Source of the DNA: Bromus sterilis
Lineage: Eukaryota > Streptophyta > Magnoliopsida > Poales > Poaceae
DNA length: 64,000 nucleotides
Assembly: GCA_950022295.1 (NCBI GenBank)
Contig: OX465600.1
Location: 3,534,001-3,598,000 of the forward strand
Reading direction: 5' to 3'
A program made the translations under genes and the position numbers. Below the pieces are notes generated by a model that saw only the letters and a program-made list of their open reading frames with translations, was not told where the DNA came from and made no database searches. Shown piece by piece: positions 23,601 to 35,120 of this stretch (its first letter is position 1; the number at the start of each line of letters is the position of its first letter).

Positions 23601-23942
23601 TCACTTCAGCCCTTCCCTCCGAGAACGGTACCATGTACTCCCGGTGCTTCCATGTCACCTAGCCAAAAAAATTATGAAAATTATTGAATTTTCTTTGACG
23701 TAGACACAAGAAACAATAATTTACGCTCTAGATTTTTAACTTTCGGCTTATTATCTAGCTATGGACTGAGTTTGGATTTGATCTTTGTGTGACATAATAA
23801 CGTTATATTAGTGTTGTGTACTTTTTATACATTTTTTTGCAATGACCAAATAAAAAAACAGAGTACTACGTATGATTTTTTTTGCAAAAGAAGAAATAGA
23901 GTATGATTTTTTTTTGAAATGGAGAGTATGATATTGATATGA

Positions 23943-24822
23943 AAAGCTGGCCACATGGGCCGGACTTAGCGGGCGGCCCTTTAGCCCGGTTGTTTTGGCC
24001 CGGCCCATCTCTGGCCGTGCCGTGCCGGCACATTACTGTTCACGGGCCGTGCCTGGGCCTGGAGGCTGGACACGCGGGCCGGTACGGCACGACCCATTTA
24101 GGTTTTTATTTTTTATTTTTATTTTTTATATAACGCCCTATGATTTATCACAATATTATTTTTGATTTATCCCAATATTTATTTGATTTATCCTGATTTT
24201 TTAAAATATTTTTGATTTTAAAGGGCCAGATGGCTTGTGTGTGCCATATGTGCCAGAAGGGCCGCCGTGCGACACTGGGCCAACGTGCCAACCGGGCCGA
24301 CCCAAGTAGCCGCGTGCCGTGCCTGGGCCTCGCTGCTCGGCCCGCGTGCCGGCACGGCACGGCCCGTCCGTCGCGACACGGGCCAGGCACGGCACGGCCC
24401 ATGTAGGCACGGTCGCTGTGCGGGCCGTGCCGTGCCGGCACGCGGGCCGAGCAGCGAGGCCCAGGCACGACACACGGCTACTTGGGCCGGCCCGGTTGGC
24501 ACGTTGACCCGGTGTCGCACGGCGGCCCTTCTGGCACATATGGCACACACAAGCCCATCTAGCCCTTTAAAATCAAAAATATTAAAAAAAAACCAGGATA
24601 AATCAAATAAATATTAAGATAAATCAAAAATAATATTATGATAAATCATAGGGCGTTATATAAAAAATAAAAACCTAAACGGGCCGTGCCGTGCCGTCCC
24701 GCGTGCCCAGCCTCCAAGCCCAGGCACGGCCCGTAAACAGTAATGTGCCGAGTACCGTGCCGGGCCAGAGATGGGCCGGGCCAAAACAACCGGGCTAAAG
24801 GGAGGCCCATGTGGCCAGCTTT
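23943..24822. mobile_element. 880-bp near-perfect palindromic (foldback) element in the PPR4 upstream region
   Basis: The ends are exact inverted repeats (aaagctggccacatgggcc). The arms stay complementary for roughly 400 bp on each side of a short centre near 24380. They alternate GC-rich blocks (gccgtgccgtgccggcac words) with AT-rich blocks. The flanks carry a 7-bp perfect direct repeat GATATGA at 23936-23942 and 24823-24829. Read as 9 bp (tgatatgaa/tgatatgat) it has one mismatch, which would suit a Mutator-like origin. No transposase is present. A transcript would fold into a long hairpin. The right end lies 108 bp before the PPR4 start codon. Confidence 0.88.
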
Positions 24823-24930
24823 GATATGATACTCCCTTCTCTCGCCCCGCCCTGCCTTATCCTCCGCCGTGACTGCGTTGGCATCGTCGTTGTTCCGGGG
24901 CCATTCGAAATCCGTCCGCAGTCGCAAGCA

Positions 24931-27900
24931 ATGCCGATGCAGTTCCTCTCGCTGCCCACCGCCCCCGCCGCCTCCCCCGCGCCCCACCTCCTCCCACCCA
25001 AGCCCTTCTTCCTCAAGCCCCTCTCCTCCTCCTCCTCCTCATCCGCCGCCGCCTCCTTCCGCCGCCCCTCCCAGCCCCCGCCACCGCGCCCCAAACCCTC
25101 CCCTCCGCCCCCACCGCCCCCGCCTCCTCCCCCTCTTCCCAACCCGCTCTCCTCCAAGCTCTGGCTCTCCAGCAAGCTCTCCCCACCCCCACCTCCCCCT
25201 CCCCCTCCCCTTCCCTTTCCAACGCCACAGCACCGCCCTCCTCCACCTCCCCCAGTGGAGCCAGAGCCAGAGGCCGAACCGGAGCCAGAGGAAGAGGGGG
25301 ATGCGGATTTCCGGCAGAAGGGGAAGGTGTTCGTCGGGAACCTGCCGCAGCGGGCGAGGAAGGCGGAGGTGGCCGACTTCTTCCGCCAGTTCGGGCCGCT
25401 GGACAAGGTGGAGCTCGTGCGCGCCCACGACGACCCCGAGCGCAACGCCGGCTTCTGCTTCCTCTACTACGCCGACGCCGACGGCCAGGCCGCCGAGGCC
25501 GCGGCGGAGCGCGCGGCGGAGGTCGACGGGGTGGACTTCCGGGGCAGGTCGCTCACGGTACGCCTCGACGACGGGAGGAAGGGCCGGGCCAGGGCGGAGG
25601 ACCGCGCGCGCTGGGTCGACCACGGCCGTCCGCGGGAGGCGCCCTCGCCCTGGCACCACGGCCGGGACGAGGCCTGCCGCGAGTTCCGCAGGGTGGTGGA
25701 GTCCCGGCCCGAGGACTGGCAGGCCGTCGTCTCCGCCTTCGAGAGGATCCCCAAGGTGCCCTTTCATACCTCCTCAGCGCTCAGCTTCATTAACTGTGTG
25801 CTAGGAGTAGTTCCAGTGATGCCAATTGCGCTTGCGAAGATATACTCCATTATAATTCAGAATGCCATGTTAACATGTGGTGATATGGTATCGAACAGTT
25901 CCATTAGAATGCCATGCCAATTGCACAATAATGTGAGGGTGGTGTACTTTTCCTCTTAATGAGAGATGATCTGTGAGTGCGCACACTGGAGATTCACCTT
26001 CTGTGAATTCTCATTAGCCTAATGCAGTTGCCACACAGCTTGCCTCTGCTGTTCACTTTGATGCCATCTGCAATTTCAATCAAAATTCAACTTCAGAAAT
26101 CTTTGGCTAGTTGACTGTCAAAAATTAGCTGCTCCACAAGGTGTTCTTCATTTACATGAACAATTCTTATAGTCATTCTGCACTTTCTGCATATTTTGTT
26201 CTACCTCTTACATGAAAAATTAGCTGCTCCACAAGGAAGTAAGTTATAACCATGTGCAGGCATAGATATTATACGGGTTGATTAAGACATAGCGAGCCTG
26301 TAGTTTTGTGTGTGTGCAATCAACTGTGTTTCCACTCATATCAATCCTTTCATGTTCGAAAATCTGCATAATGATATTTATGCACCCATAATGAAGTTGC
26401 ACAGCTACTTTACTTGACATAGAGGGACGAAAAAGTAAAAGAATATTGGTTTAATTGATGCTGGTTGTTTACTTGCGTGATAGATAGAATCGCCTGACAG
26501 TTTCTATGTGATAGGAATTCTTTGATACGATCCAGTAATATTCTTTATTTCGATTGTTTCAGCCATCGAGGAGAGAATTTGGTCTGATGGTTGTGTATTA
26601 TGCTAAGCGGGGTGATAAGCATCATGCTCGTGCAACCTTTGAGAGCATGAGAGCAAGGGGAATAGAACCCAATGCCTTTGTCTTCACAAGGTAGGTGCAT
26701 TTTAGCTGTTACTTAATTTTTTCCGGTTGTATATTTCCCATGATAGACAGACTAATGTAGGATATATAAAAAAGCCAGGGGACTTGTGCAAACAACTTTA
26801 TGATATAGACAAACTGCAAATTTTGTTACAAGTAAATTGATTACCAATATGTTTCTGCATGGTACCAGAATGAAAGGTTACTGAGGAAATATTAGTAGCG
26901 AACCGACCCAGAAACAGAATAAGCTGCCACCTTAATGCCATTTTGCCAATTCGAAATAAAGAAGTTTATCGATGCAGATAGTGAGATACAAAGGCAGGTG
27001 GCCCACTCATAATTTTTTTAAACATAAAATAAAAATCCTTCAATAATGTGTTGCAGTCAGGTTGCTACATTTTCGGTGTTGCTAGAGATAATCTTCGTGA
27101 CTGCTTCACTTTGCTTGCTTCTCCCCTGCATTAAATTTAATTCATTTCATGCAGCCTTGTTCACGCTTATGCAGTTGCTAGAGATATGCGTGGAGCACTG
27201 TCATGCGTTGAAGAAATGAAAGCTGAGGGCATTGAGCTGACAATTGTTACTTACAGTATCCTTATTGCAGGATTTGGCAAAATCAATGATGCTCAGTGAG
27301 TAACCAACCCCCTACCCCTCCTCCTCCTCCCTCGATCAATTGGAGCCATGCTCTATATACTTTATTCAGAACTTCTGATATTTATAACAATACTTTTGAG
27401 ATTCAGGCATTTTCTTTGTGTACCATGTCACTTGAATTTTCATGTCTCTATTTCTCAGCCCAACACCCTTGACTTTTTTCTAATATCTTTTCTCTTGTTT
27501 TCGAAGATCTGCAGACAACTTGTTCAAAGAGGCTAAGACCAATCTAGGGGACCTCAACGGGATCATATATAGCAACATCATACATGCCCATTGGTTAGTG
27601 CTACCAAATTCATAAGCCTGTTCAAATTGGAAAAAAACTATTATATGGGAAATGATTATGATGCTAGTATGTTACCTATTCGGCGATATATTCATGTCAG
27701 CTTGTTGCTCATATAGTATCGATCCAGCACTCAAGGATATGTACTTTCTGCAGCCAATCTGGCAATATGGATCGAGCTGAAGAGCTGGTCCGTGAAATGG
27801 AAGAGGATGGAATAGATGCTCCCATAGATGCATATCACAGTATGATGCATGGATATACTATCATTCAAGACGAAAAGAAATGTCTAATTGTGTTTAAAAG

Positions 27901-30718
27901 GCTGAAGGTATAGTGGGAAATGACATATCATGGCTAATTGAGCTGGCTGGCATTCTCGTTACTATTGTTTTCTCCTTCCTGAACCTATACATTTCGAAGC
28001 TCTTGGTTTTCGGGTGGATTGGGTAGTGCGCATTTGCCTTTCTGATCTGGTTATTTACTTCTCATTTTGCAGGAATGTTGCTTTACGCCATCAATAATTT
28101 CTTATGGATGCCTTATTAATTTGTATGTCAAGGTAAAGTTCCAACTTATTTCTGTCTAGTTTTGTCCTTGTCTATGTGGGTTGCTGCCTGACTGCCTTGT
28201 GGAATAGCCTTTTACTTGCTCGAAAAAAACCTTTCACTTTCTTTCTTCCTTTGTGTTAAATGCATAAAACTAACTGATTTAGGTTTTTTTTGCGATAATT
28301 CTTTTTGTTGCTCTTTGTTATCTATACTATTGTCTGGCAGCTTTAATGGAAGAACAATTTCTAATATAATATATTTGAAGTGCAACTGTTGTTCATGTAA
28401 CGTGCAAATGATGTTATCTGAGAAATTGTCCCAGGTTGGAGCCTTAAAGTTGATAAAACTATTATATGCTTGATTTGAGGAACTTATCTGCCTCATTTTT
28501 AAGTCTCCTACATCCAGCACTCCCTAGCATGCCCACAAATTGTAGCTGCAACTTGCAAGGAGGAAAAATAAACAAAAATAATGTATAAAAAGAAAACAAA
28601 TATTTAGCCCTACAGTACAGACTAACAATATAACTTGTATTTGAGCATCATTTTTGTGCATGTTGCATCACACTCTATGGATGACAATCACTGATGCTGT
28701 TTTGATATGCTTTCTTACAGATTGGTAAGGTTACTAAAGCTATAGCTATTAGCAAAGAAATGGAGTCATATGGAATCAAGCATAACAACAAAACTTACTC
28801 TATGCTGATTAGTGGATTTATCCATTTACATGACTTCACAAATGCTTTCCACATATTTGAGGAAATGCTAAAATCCGGTCTTCAGCCTGATCGTGCCATA
28901 TACAATTTGCTGATAGAAGCATTTTGTAAGATGGGAAATATGGATCGAGCTATCCGCATTCTGGAAAAAATGCAGAAAGAACGAATGCAACCATCAAATA
29001 GAGCATTTAGGCCAATTATAGAGGGATTTGCGGTTGCTGGAGATATGAGAAGGGCTCTCGATATTCTTGATCTGATGCGACGAAGTGGTTGTGCTCCCAC
29101 TGTAATGACTTACAATGCTCTTATGCATGGGCTAATTAGAAAGAACCAGGTATTCTTCAAATACATCTTAACTCTTCAAACTTGAACCATGCACTGTTAT
29201 CATTTTCCTTTATTTGTTTTCGTAGGTTGAAAGGGCTGTTTCTGTGCTTAACAAGATGTCTATTGCTGGTATTACGCCAAATGAACATACATACACAATC
29301 ATTATGAGAGGTTATGCTGCTAATGGGGATATCGCAAAGGCATTTGAATATTTCACGAAGATCAAAGAGGGTGGTCTAAAACTTGATGTCTACATTTACG
29401 AGACGCTGCTAAGGGCTTGTTGCAAATCAGGGAGAATGCAGAGTGCTTTAGCAGTCACCCGCGAGATGAGCTCTCAGAAGATAGCAAGGAATACATTTGT
29501 ATATAACATTTTGATTGATGGGTAGGTACTCTAGATAAGATCTTTGACCAATATCGGCTAACCTTGTTCTTCTGTAGTTCTGCTAAGTTATTATTTGTTA
29601 GCTGGCTCAGTAACTCAGAGACACCTTTATTCATTTTAGTGGAATTTGTAGAACTAGTTAGCCAAGTTCTAATTCAGAGGTGAAGAAACTATCATGATAG
29701 TTCTTTATTGAATTAGTTCTACAATATTTTGCGAGGGCATACTGCATAATAATTTATGGTCGTTAGTCAAAAAATAATAATGTATGTTCTATTTCACAAA
29801 GTATTTTAGGAAAATCCTTTTGCTTGTCTAACCACCAATCTTTTTCTCTAGGTGGGCTCGGAGGGGAGATGTTTGGGAGGCAGCAGACTTAATGAAGCAG
29901 ATGAAAGAAGATGGAGTCCCTCCAAACATTCATACATATACCTCCTACATAAATGCATGCTGCAAAGCAGGAGACATGCAGGTATGAAAATTTTGCATTA
30001 CTTATTTAATTGTAGCTTATTGTCACTGGACGCTGGAGGTAGACTGACAAGGATAGTGCAATTCTTTGTGAATCATGAATACACATTTTCTAGCACAATG
30101 AACTTTATTGTACATGGCTTCATCTTATTACAATTTGAAATTAGCGAATGGAGAAATATTTCTTGTGGTCGTTTCTTTGCACACTATCCATTGATTTATC
30201 TTAACTAAATGATTTATTTGTAGAGGGCACAAACGGTGATAGAAGAAATGGCAGTTGTTGGGCTGAAACCTAATCTCAAGACATATACTACCTTGATTAA
30301 AGGTTGGGCAAGGGCATCACTTCCAGACAGAGCATTGAAATGTTTTGAAGAGATGAAACTGGCAGGGCTGAAGCCTGATGAGGCTGCTTATCATTGCTTG
30401 GTAACTTCACTTCTCTCAAGGGCAACTGTAATGGAGGGAAACACCTACACAGGAATCTTGAGTGTTTGTAGAGAAATGTTTGAGAATAATTTGACTGTTG
30501 ATATGCGCACTGCTGTTCACTGGTCGAGATGGCTTCACAAGATTGAGATGACGGGAGGTGCACTAACTGAAGCACTTCAGAGAATATTTCCTCCTGATTG
30601 GAATTCATTAGAAGTTCTAGGAGAGGTTTCTGATTCTGTAAGCACTGGGGACTCAGATTATTCCAGCGATTCTGATTTTAGCGATGGTGATGAGAATCAA
30701 GACGCCGATGACAACTGA
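24931..30718 (+). CDS. PPR4: PPR4: plastid RNA-binding protein with one RRM and about 16 P-type PPR motifs
   Basis: Ten exons join in frame: 24931-25755, 26563-26690, 27155-27295, 27507-27593, 27754-27907, 28073-28132, 28721-29149, 29226-29521, 29852-29981 and 30224-30718, giving 914 residues. The N-terminus is Ser/Pro-rich (plastid transit peptide-like, with long poly-Pro runs at 50-110), followed by an acidic stretch. An RRM spans about 131-214, with RNP2 VFVGNL and RNP1-like NAGFCFLYY. About 16 consecutive 35-residue PPR motifs run from 276 to about 835. The C-terminus is acidic (SDSDFSDGDENQD). RRM plus P-type PPR is the hallmark of PPR4, which in maize and rice is needed for trans-splicing of plastid rps12 intron 1 and so for plastid ribosomes. 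The start is the first ATG after the palindromic element. Ortholog assignment is strong; function is inferred from the family. Confidence 0.93.
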
Positions 30719-33280
30719 CTACCTGTGACTAACTTTTAACAGTATGCCCTCCCGAGCTGCTTTTGCGTGAGCTGTGCCGGAGATTACCTAACAAGGTATC
30801 TTGTATGCTTGTGGGAAATATATCACCCCCTTTTGCGGATAGTATTAAATACACAAGCATCATGTTTATATTTCTATCATTAATTGATTGTTCAAAATTT
30901 TATCAAGAATTTTTTAATAGGAAAAGAAACTTTGCAACGATCTTTAGTCGTTGATAATTTTTGTAGTTTCTGAAAGCAGTCTTCCAGAGTAAACTGATAT
31001 TCTTTGTTTGAAATGACAGCGTCGTTGAGCAAACCCTGTTCAGGTCGGCAGTTTGTGGGCGATCCAAGAGTTGGGTTTGGAATCTTACAGTGCAGTAAGC
31101 ATGGGCTGCCTGGCTTCTGCTGCATTTTTTCAAGGGCTGCCGACAGTCAGTAACAGTCTGTCATTGCAAGTTTGCAGCAGATGAAGCTTACTCAGTTATG
31201 TGTGTTCCTGTACAGAAACAATGACTGCCGTAGGTAAATATTTGTGAGGTATGGGTAAGTTCATTTTTTGTTATGCTATCCTTGACTAGAGTCCAACTTG
31301 TTTATATTCGTAAATGAGTTTCAAGGCCAGAATTTTGCATAAATGTTTTCATTAGCGTATTAGCCACCCAGCACCAATTTTTGGCTTGCTTTGGAAGTTT
31401 TGATTAGCTATGGTAAATCTGGGCGCTCGCTTTACGACATACAAATGTTAGGAATCGGACGTAAGGGGCTCATATATCTATGTTTCTCTGTAGGACTTTT
31501 AGGTACCACTGCTTTGATGGGCATTTAGTAAAGCATTTCACAGCGCATGACTCCTTACTGGTGTAGGGCAGTACAGTATGTCTACAAGGGTTTTATAACC
31601 CCAGCCCTTGAGACATGCCATGGGCAGCTTAGCTAAATACTACTACCACACAAAGCATTGAAGCAACTTGGTGTAGTGGTATTACTCCTATAAAAGGTGA
31701 GATAATCTGAACTTTGATAACATGTCATGGAACTAAACTTCTCTTAGACTCCATGGGGAGATACTAAAAAAAAGAAAGGTAAATAGGATCTGAGCATACA
31801 CTTAGATCGTTGCCTCCTTGGTGTCTTGTGCTGCATTATTGTGGTCTTGGGCAGATTCAATGGAGGAATTCCCTATTGGAGTTTGAAGTACAAGTCCAAT
31901 CAAGTGCTAGATGATGACTGCTTTCTCATTAAAGATTTGGCATCTTCCAGTACAGCAGCTTCAATAAAACGAGCCTTAACTTGGCACAGCCAGACTCAGC
32001 ATCACTTGGAAATGCACGCCTCTGAGTCCAAGCTGGGGAGCCTTTACTAGCCAGGTTGAATGCCTGCACTAGCCGGCATTAATACGGTGCTTATGAGCGA
32101 GCCCAGTTTCCTGAGACTGGCGTGTGTCTCTGTAAACCCTTAGCTGGCTAGCTGACTGGTAGTAGGAGTAGTCCATCTTTCTTCATTGATTCAAGCAAGA
32201 GTGGCCTCCATCCCATCCCCCATTCAAGTCCTGCCCACAAGATAAAACAGTGCCTCCATTTATGCCCGATATTTAAGCTCGCTTAGCCGCATTCATCTCC
32301 ATTCATACGCACCATAAATTCCTGCTAGCAAACCTTAATGTAGCTGCAGTATTTTGCTCCTTGGATGGTAAGGGTGTGCTAGGACTACTGTGCAGAATAT
32401 TTCTAGATCATCACTACTGTACATACATAATTTCTTTCTCCCTGCACATTTTTCTAAATACTTTTTCCTTTTGGTGTTGCAGCCTTTGCCTTGTTGTGAG
32501 GCAGTCAAGGTGGCAAATGCTGTGTCTAGTTTCGTGAAGTTTGTAGATGTTGCCTCCAACTGGACCCTATCCGTAATGTGTGGAAGATGGAAAGGGACTG
32601 GAAATATGTTTGTTCATACGGCACCACAGGTTGGCAACAATCAAAATCTCCTTTATAATTTTTCCCTTTGGAAATAGGCTTTTGGAACCTCTTCTTAGTG
32701 GGATTGTAACTACTATCCAGAAGGTAAGCCGTAGTGGTGGCAGTGCTGTACAAAAAGACTTGTCTGCTATATTGAACAGATAAAATATCTTTTATATTTT
32801 TTCCATTTTGAATTTGGAGTTGAGATATAAAGGGTGTGAACTGTTAGTTGGCTCTTACTTTGGCATAACCGAGCTGTTCTACTATTAAATTTGCACTACA
32901 AATTTCTTTTGAGTGATTTGGGGAGTACTATTTAATTCTCTAATCACTCTGTTCCAGCCAACAACTCCTGCAGTTACCCTATTAACAAACGAAAAGGGCC
33001 ACAACAACAATGATAATAACTGGAGTTAAAAAAAAGTTCCTCTGTCATTTGCCGTACTTTCTTGTGAATTCAACTGTATCATTGCTGATATTTCTTACTG
33101 TTGAGGAATTCGTTAACTATTAACTGTTCAGTTGACTCATGAGTAGGAAATTAATCAGATTGTTAATCAATTAATTGGATGATTTATCAGTCTATTGACC
33201 ACTCGATGACCCTATGAGCAGCGATTAATTGGCAAGTTAACTGATAGACCTATTTTCTGAACAGGGATTTCTCTAATATG
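30719..33280. other. PPR4 3' region and long gene-free interval
   Basis: The first few hundred bases are probably PPR4 3' UTR. Beyond that, short unrelated open frames occur on both strands, with no recognisable protein, LTR or MITE termini. I see nothing I can name in this 2.5-kb stretch. Confidence 0.45.
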
Positions 33281-33282
33281 TA

Positions 33283-33393
33283 CTCCCTCTGTAAAGAAAT
33301 ACTATAAGAGTATTTAGATTAGTAATCTAAATACTATTTAGATTACTACAGTAGTAGTAATCTAAATACTCTTATATTTCTTTGTGGAGGGAG
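33283..33393. mobile_element. Stowaway-type MITE (111 bp)
   Basis: The ends are CTCCCTCTGTAAAGAAATA and its near inverse (tatttctttgtggagggag), flanked by TA on both sides (33281-33282 and 33394-33395). The interior is a near-palindrome made of tagattactaa words. TA target duplication and CTCCCTC ends define Stowaway (Tc1/mariner-derived). It sits about 155 bp upstream of the TATA box of the GIR1-like gene. Confidence 0.92.
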
Positions 33394-33549
33394 TATTCAT
33401 TTATTTTTCAATGCTCTGTTTTATTTCTACATTTCCACCAAGTTGAGTGAGACAGAGAGGGGAGGAAGCAAACATTGAAGTCCTTGGCTGTTCTTGCATT
33501 CAAGTGATCCCCCTCTTCTTGGGCTCTTCCACCCCAGCACACGGAAGCA

Positions 33550-33557
33550 CTATATAT
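33550..33557 (+). promoter_or_regulatory. TATA box of the GIR1-like gene
   Basis: CTATATAT lies about 130 bp before the GIR1-like start codon. An in-frame ATG at 33556 overlaps this box, so transcription would begin downstream of it. This supports using the ATG at 33685 instead. Confidence 0.6.
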
Positions 33558-33684
33558 GAAGCAGGTTGCAGCAGCACAGACACACCAGTCACCGCTAGAC
33601 ACACACAGGTGCAGTGAGTGCCACACACACGAGCACCTCCGTGCCGCACTAGATAGGCAGACAGAACCTCATACGGTCATACCC

Positions 33685-33939
33685 ATGGCCAGCACGGCGG
33701 AGTCTTCGCCGGCGAGCTCGTGCGTGTCGTCGGACGCTGACGAGGAGTCGGCCGTGGCGGCGAAGGCGATGGTGCTTGCAGGGTGCCCCCGGTGCCTGAT
33801 GTACGTGATGCTCTCGTCGGAGGCGGAGGAGCCGCCCCGGTGCCCCCGCTGCAAGAGCCCCGTGCTGCTGCACTTCCTCCACGGCGCCGACGCCAACACC
33901 ACCGCCGACGCCAACAGCAAGAGCAAGAGCAAGAGCTAG
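33685..33939 (+). CDS. GIR1-like: GL2-interacting repressor (GIR1)-like small protein
   Basis: One exon encodes 84 residues starting MASTAESSPASSCVSS. The core AGCPRCLMYVMLSSE and CPRCKSPVLLHFL has two CxxC pairs (34-37 and 53-56), as in Arabidopsis GIR1/GIR2 and related plant proteins. GIR proteins recruit TOPLESS corepressors to HD-ZIP factors such as GL2 and act in root hair and epidermal patterning. The family's usual N-terminal LxLxL (EAR) motif is absent: no such motif lies in the 43 upstream in-frame codons either. A Ser/Lys repeat ends the protein. The upstream in-frame ATG (33556) is rejected as a start because the TATA box overlaps it. Family recognition is good; loss of the repression motif suggests altered function. 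Confidence 0.85.
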   Translation: MASTAESSPASSCVSSDADEESAVAAKAMVLAGCPRCLMYVMLSSEAEEPPRCPRCKSPVLLHFLHGADANTTADANSKSKSKS

Positions 33940-34416
33940 CCTGCCTCTAGCGCCTCCCGAGATGATCTCCGATTCCGCATGGGATCTTCTAGTCCTAGTA
34001 GCAAGTAGCTTAGCTTTCAAATCGAGATGTATGTGAGCATCGGTTGCCAGCCAAATCTTCTTCAGTTCCATCCTTGGCAAGCAATTGAATTGGAGCGGAT
34101 TGCGAATAAGGCGTTTGCAATGTCATCGTGGCTTGGACGATTGGGTTCATTGCACCACTGTTTCTGCTTTGATTTTTACTTCTATCTACTCTACATTAAA
34201 GATGGGTACGTGACCAATCAACCTCCAGCTAGCACTAGCAGTATAACCAGCCCGGATGGTGACGGGGACAGTTGTTGCAAGTAAAGATGACTTATTATGA
34301 CGGATGGATCGATTGATAATCTGTGCCCGTTTTAGTTAGAGATCACCAAGTAGCGTAGTGCTCCCTCCGTTCGGGTTTGTTAGACCCCCTTTTAGTTGAT
34401 CACCAAGTATGAAATA

Positions 34417-34649
34417 CCTCCCTCCGTTCAGGTTTATTAGGCTCCTTTACATTTTGAGTCAAAGTTTGACCTTACACTTGCATAACAAAATATAAGTTAT
34501 ATGTAGCAAAAATGGTACCATTGGATTTTTTTTAATACGCAGCCGACAAAATAATTTTTATGACATATCATTTATATTTTAAAAAGCTAATCAAGGGTCA
34601 AAGTTTAATCCGAAATACAAATAGACCTAATAAATCCGTACGAAGGAAG
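34417..34649. mobile_element. Stowaway-like MITE (233 bp) with an adjacent partial copy
   Basis: The left end CCTCCCTCCGTTCAGGTTTA and the right end (taaatccgtacgaaggaag) are imperfect inverse partners, flanked by TA. A second, truncated left end (gctccctccgttcgggtttg) lies just upstream at 34361-34390, so two insertions or a duplication occurred. The element lies 0.5 kb downstream of the GIR1-like gene. Confidence 0.75.
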
Positions 34650-34729
34650 TACAGAAGCACTAGATGGAATGTATATGATCTATAATTAATTCGGTGAAAT
34701 GCGGTTGAGCAGAAGAATCTTTCACCATA

Positions 34730-35120
34730 TTAAATCGTATCACACATCACCGACGGGTATTATAAACTCGTCAGGATCTTTTACTGCTCAACCATAGAAT
34801 TAAAGAAAGATACATGGTTAATTTTAACCAATGGATTGATACAGTTTTAAATTAAGTTATGAAGATACATAGAACTGGTATTAGATGAGTTTTATTCATC
34901 AACTTATTATAATATATGTATATTAATTATTAATATATAATGCTGTAGAATAATTGTTCTATGGTTTGGCTTTAATAAATAAATAAATAAATTATAAACC
35001 CGTCAGTGGTGTGTGCCAATTTTTGAGACTGCCAGCTTGAAATTTTGACTCGTCAATGGTGATGATGCTCTGTTGTCTGGGCAATATCATTGTCGGGTAG
35101 GTGATTTCAGCCCGTTAGTG
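34730..35120. mobile_element. Possible CACTA-element subterminal remnant
   Basis: Short words of the form gacgggt/acccgtc and cgtcaatggtg recur in both orientations at about 34750, 34770, 35000, 35045, 35092 and 35110. Inverted clusters of such words are typical of CACTA subterminal regions. No clear CACTA end or transposase is visible, so this is a weak call. Confidence 0.3.

Noticed and set aside
24811..24930. N-terminal extension of PPR4 into the palindromic element
   Set aside because: The open frame begins at a GTG, not an ATG, and its start is inside the element's terminal repeat. The first ATG is 24931.
24795..25767. Long minus-strand frames opposite PPR4 exon 1 (Gly/Arg-rich)
   Set aside because: They are shadows of a very GC-rich, Pro-rich exon. 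The plus frame has the RRM and joins the PPR exons.
33556..33684. In-frame upstream ATG extending the GIR1-like protein by 43 residues
   Set aside because: It overlaps the TATA box, so it should lie outside the transcript, and the extra residues show no family motif.
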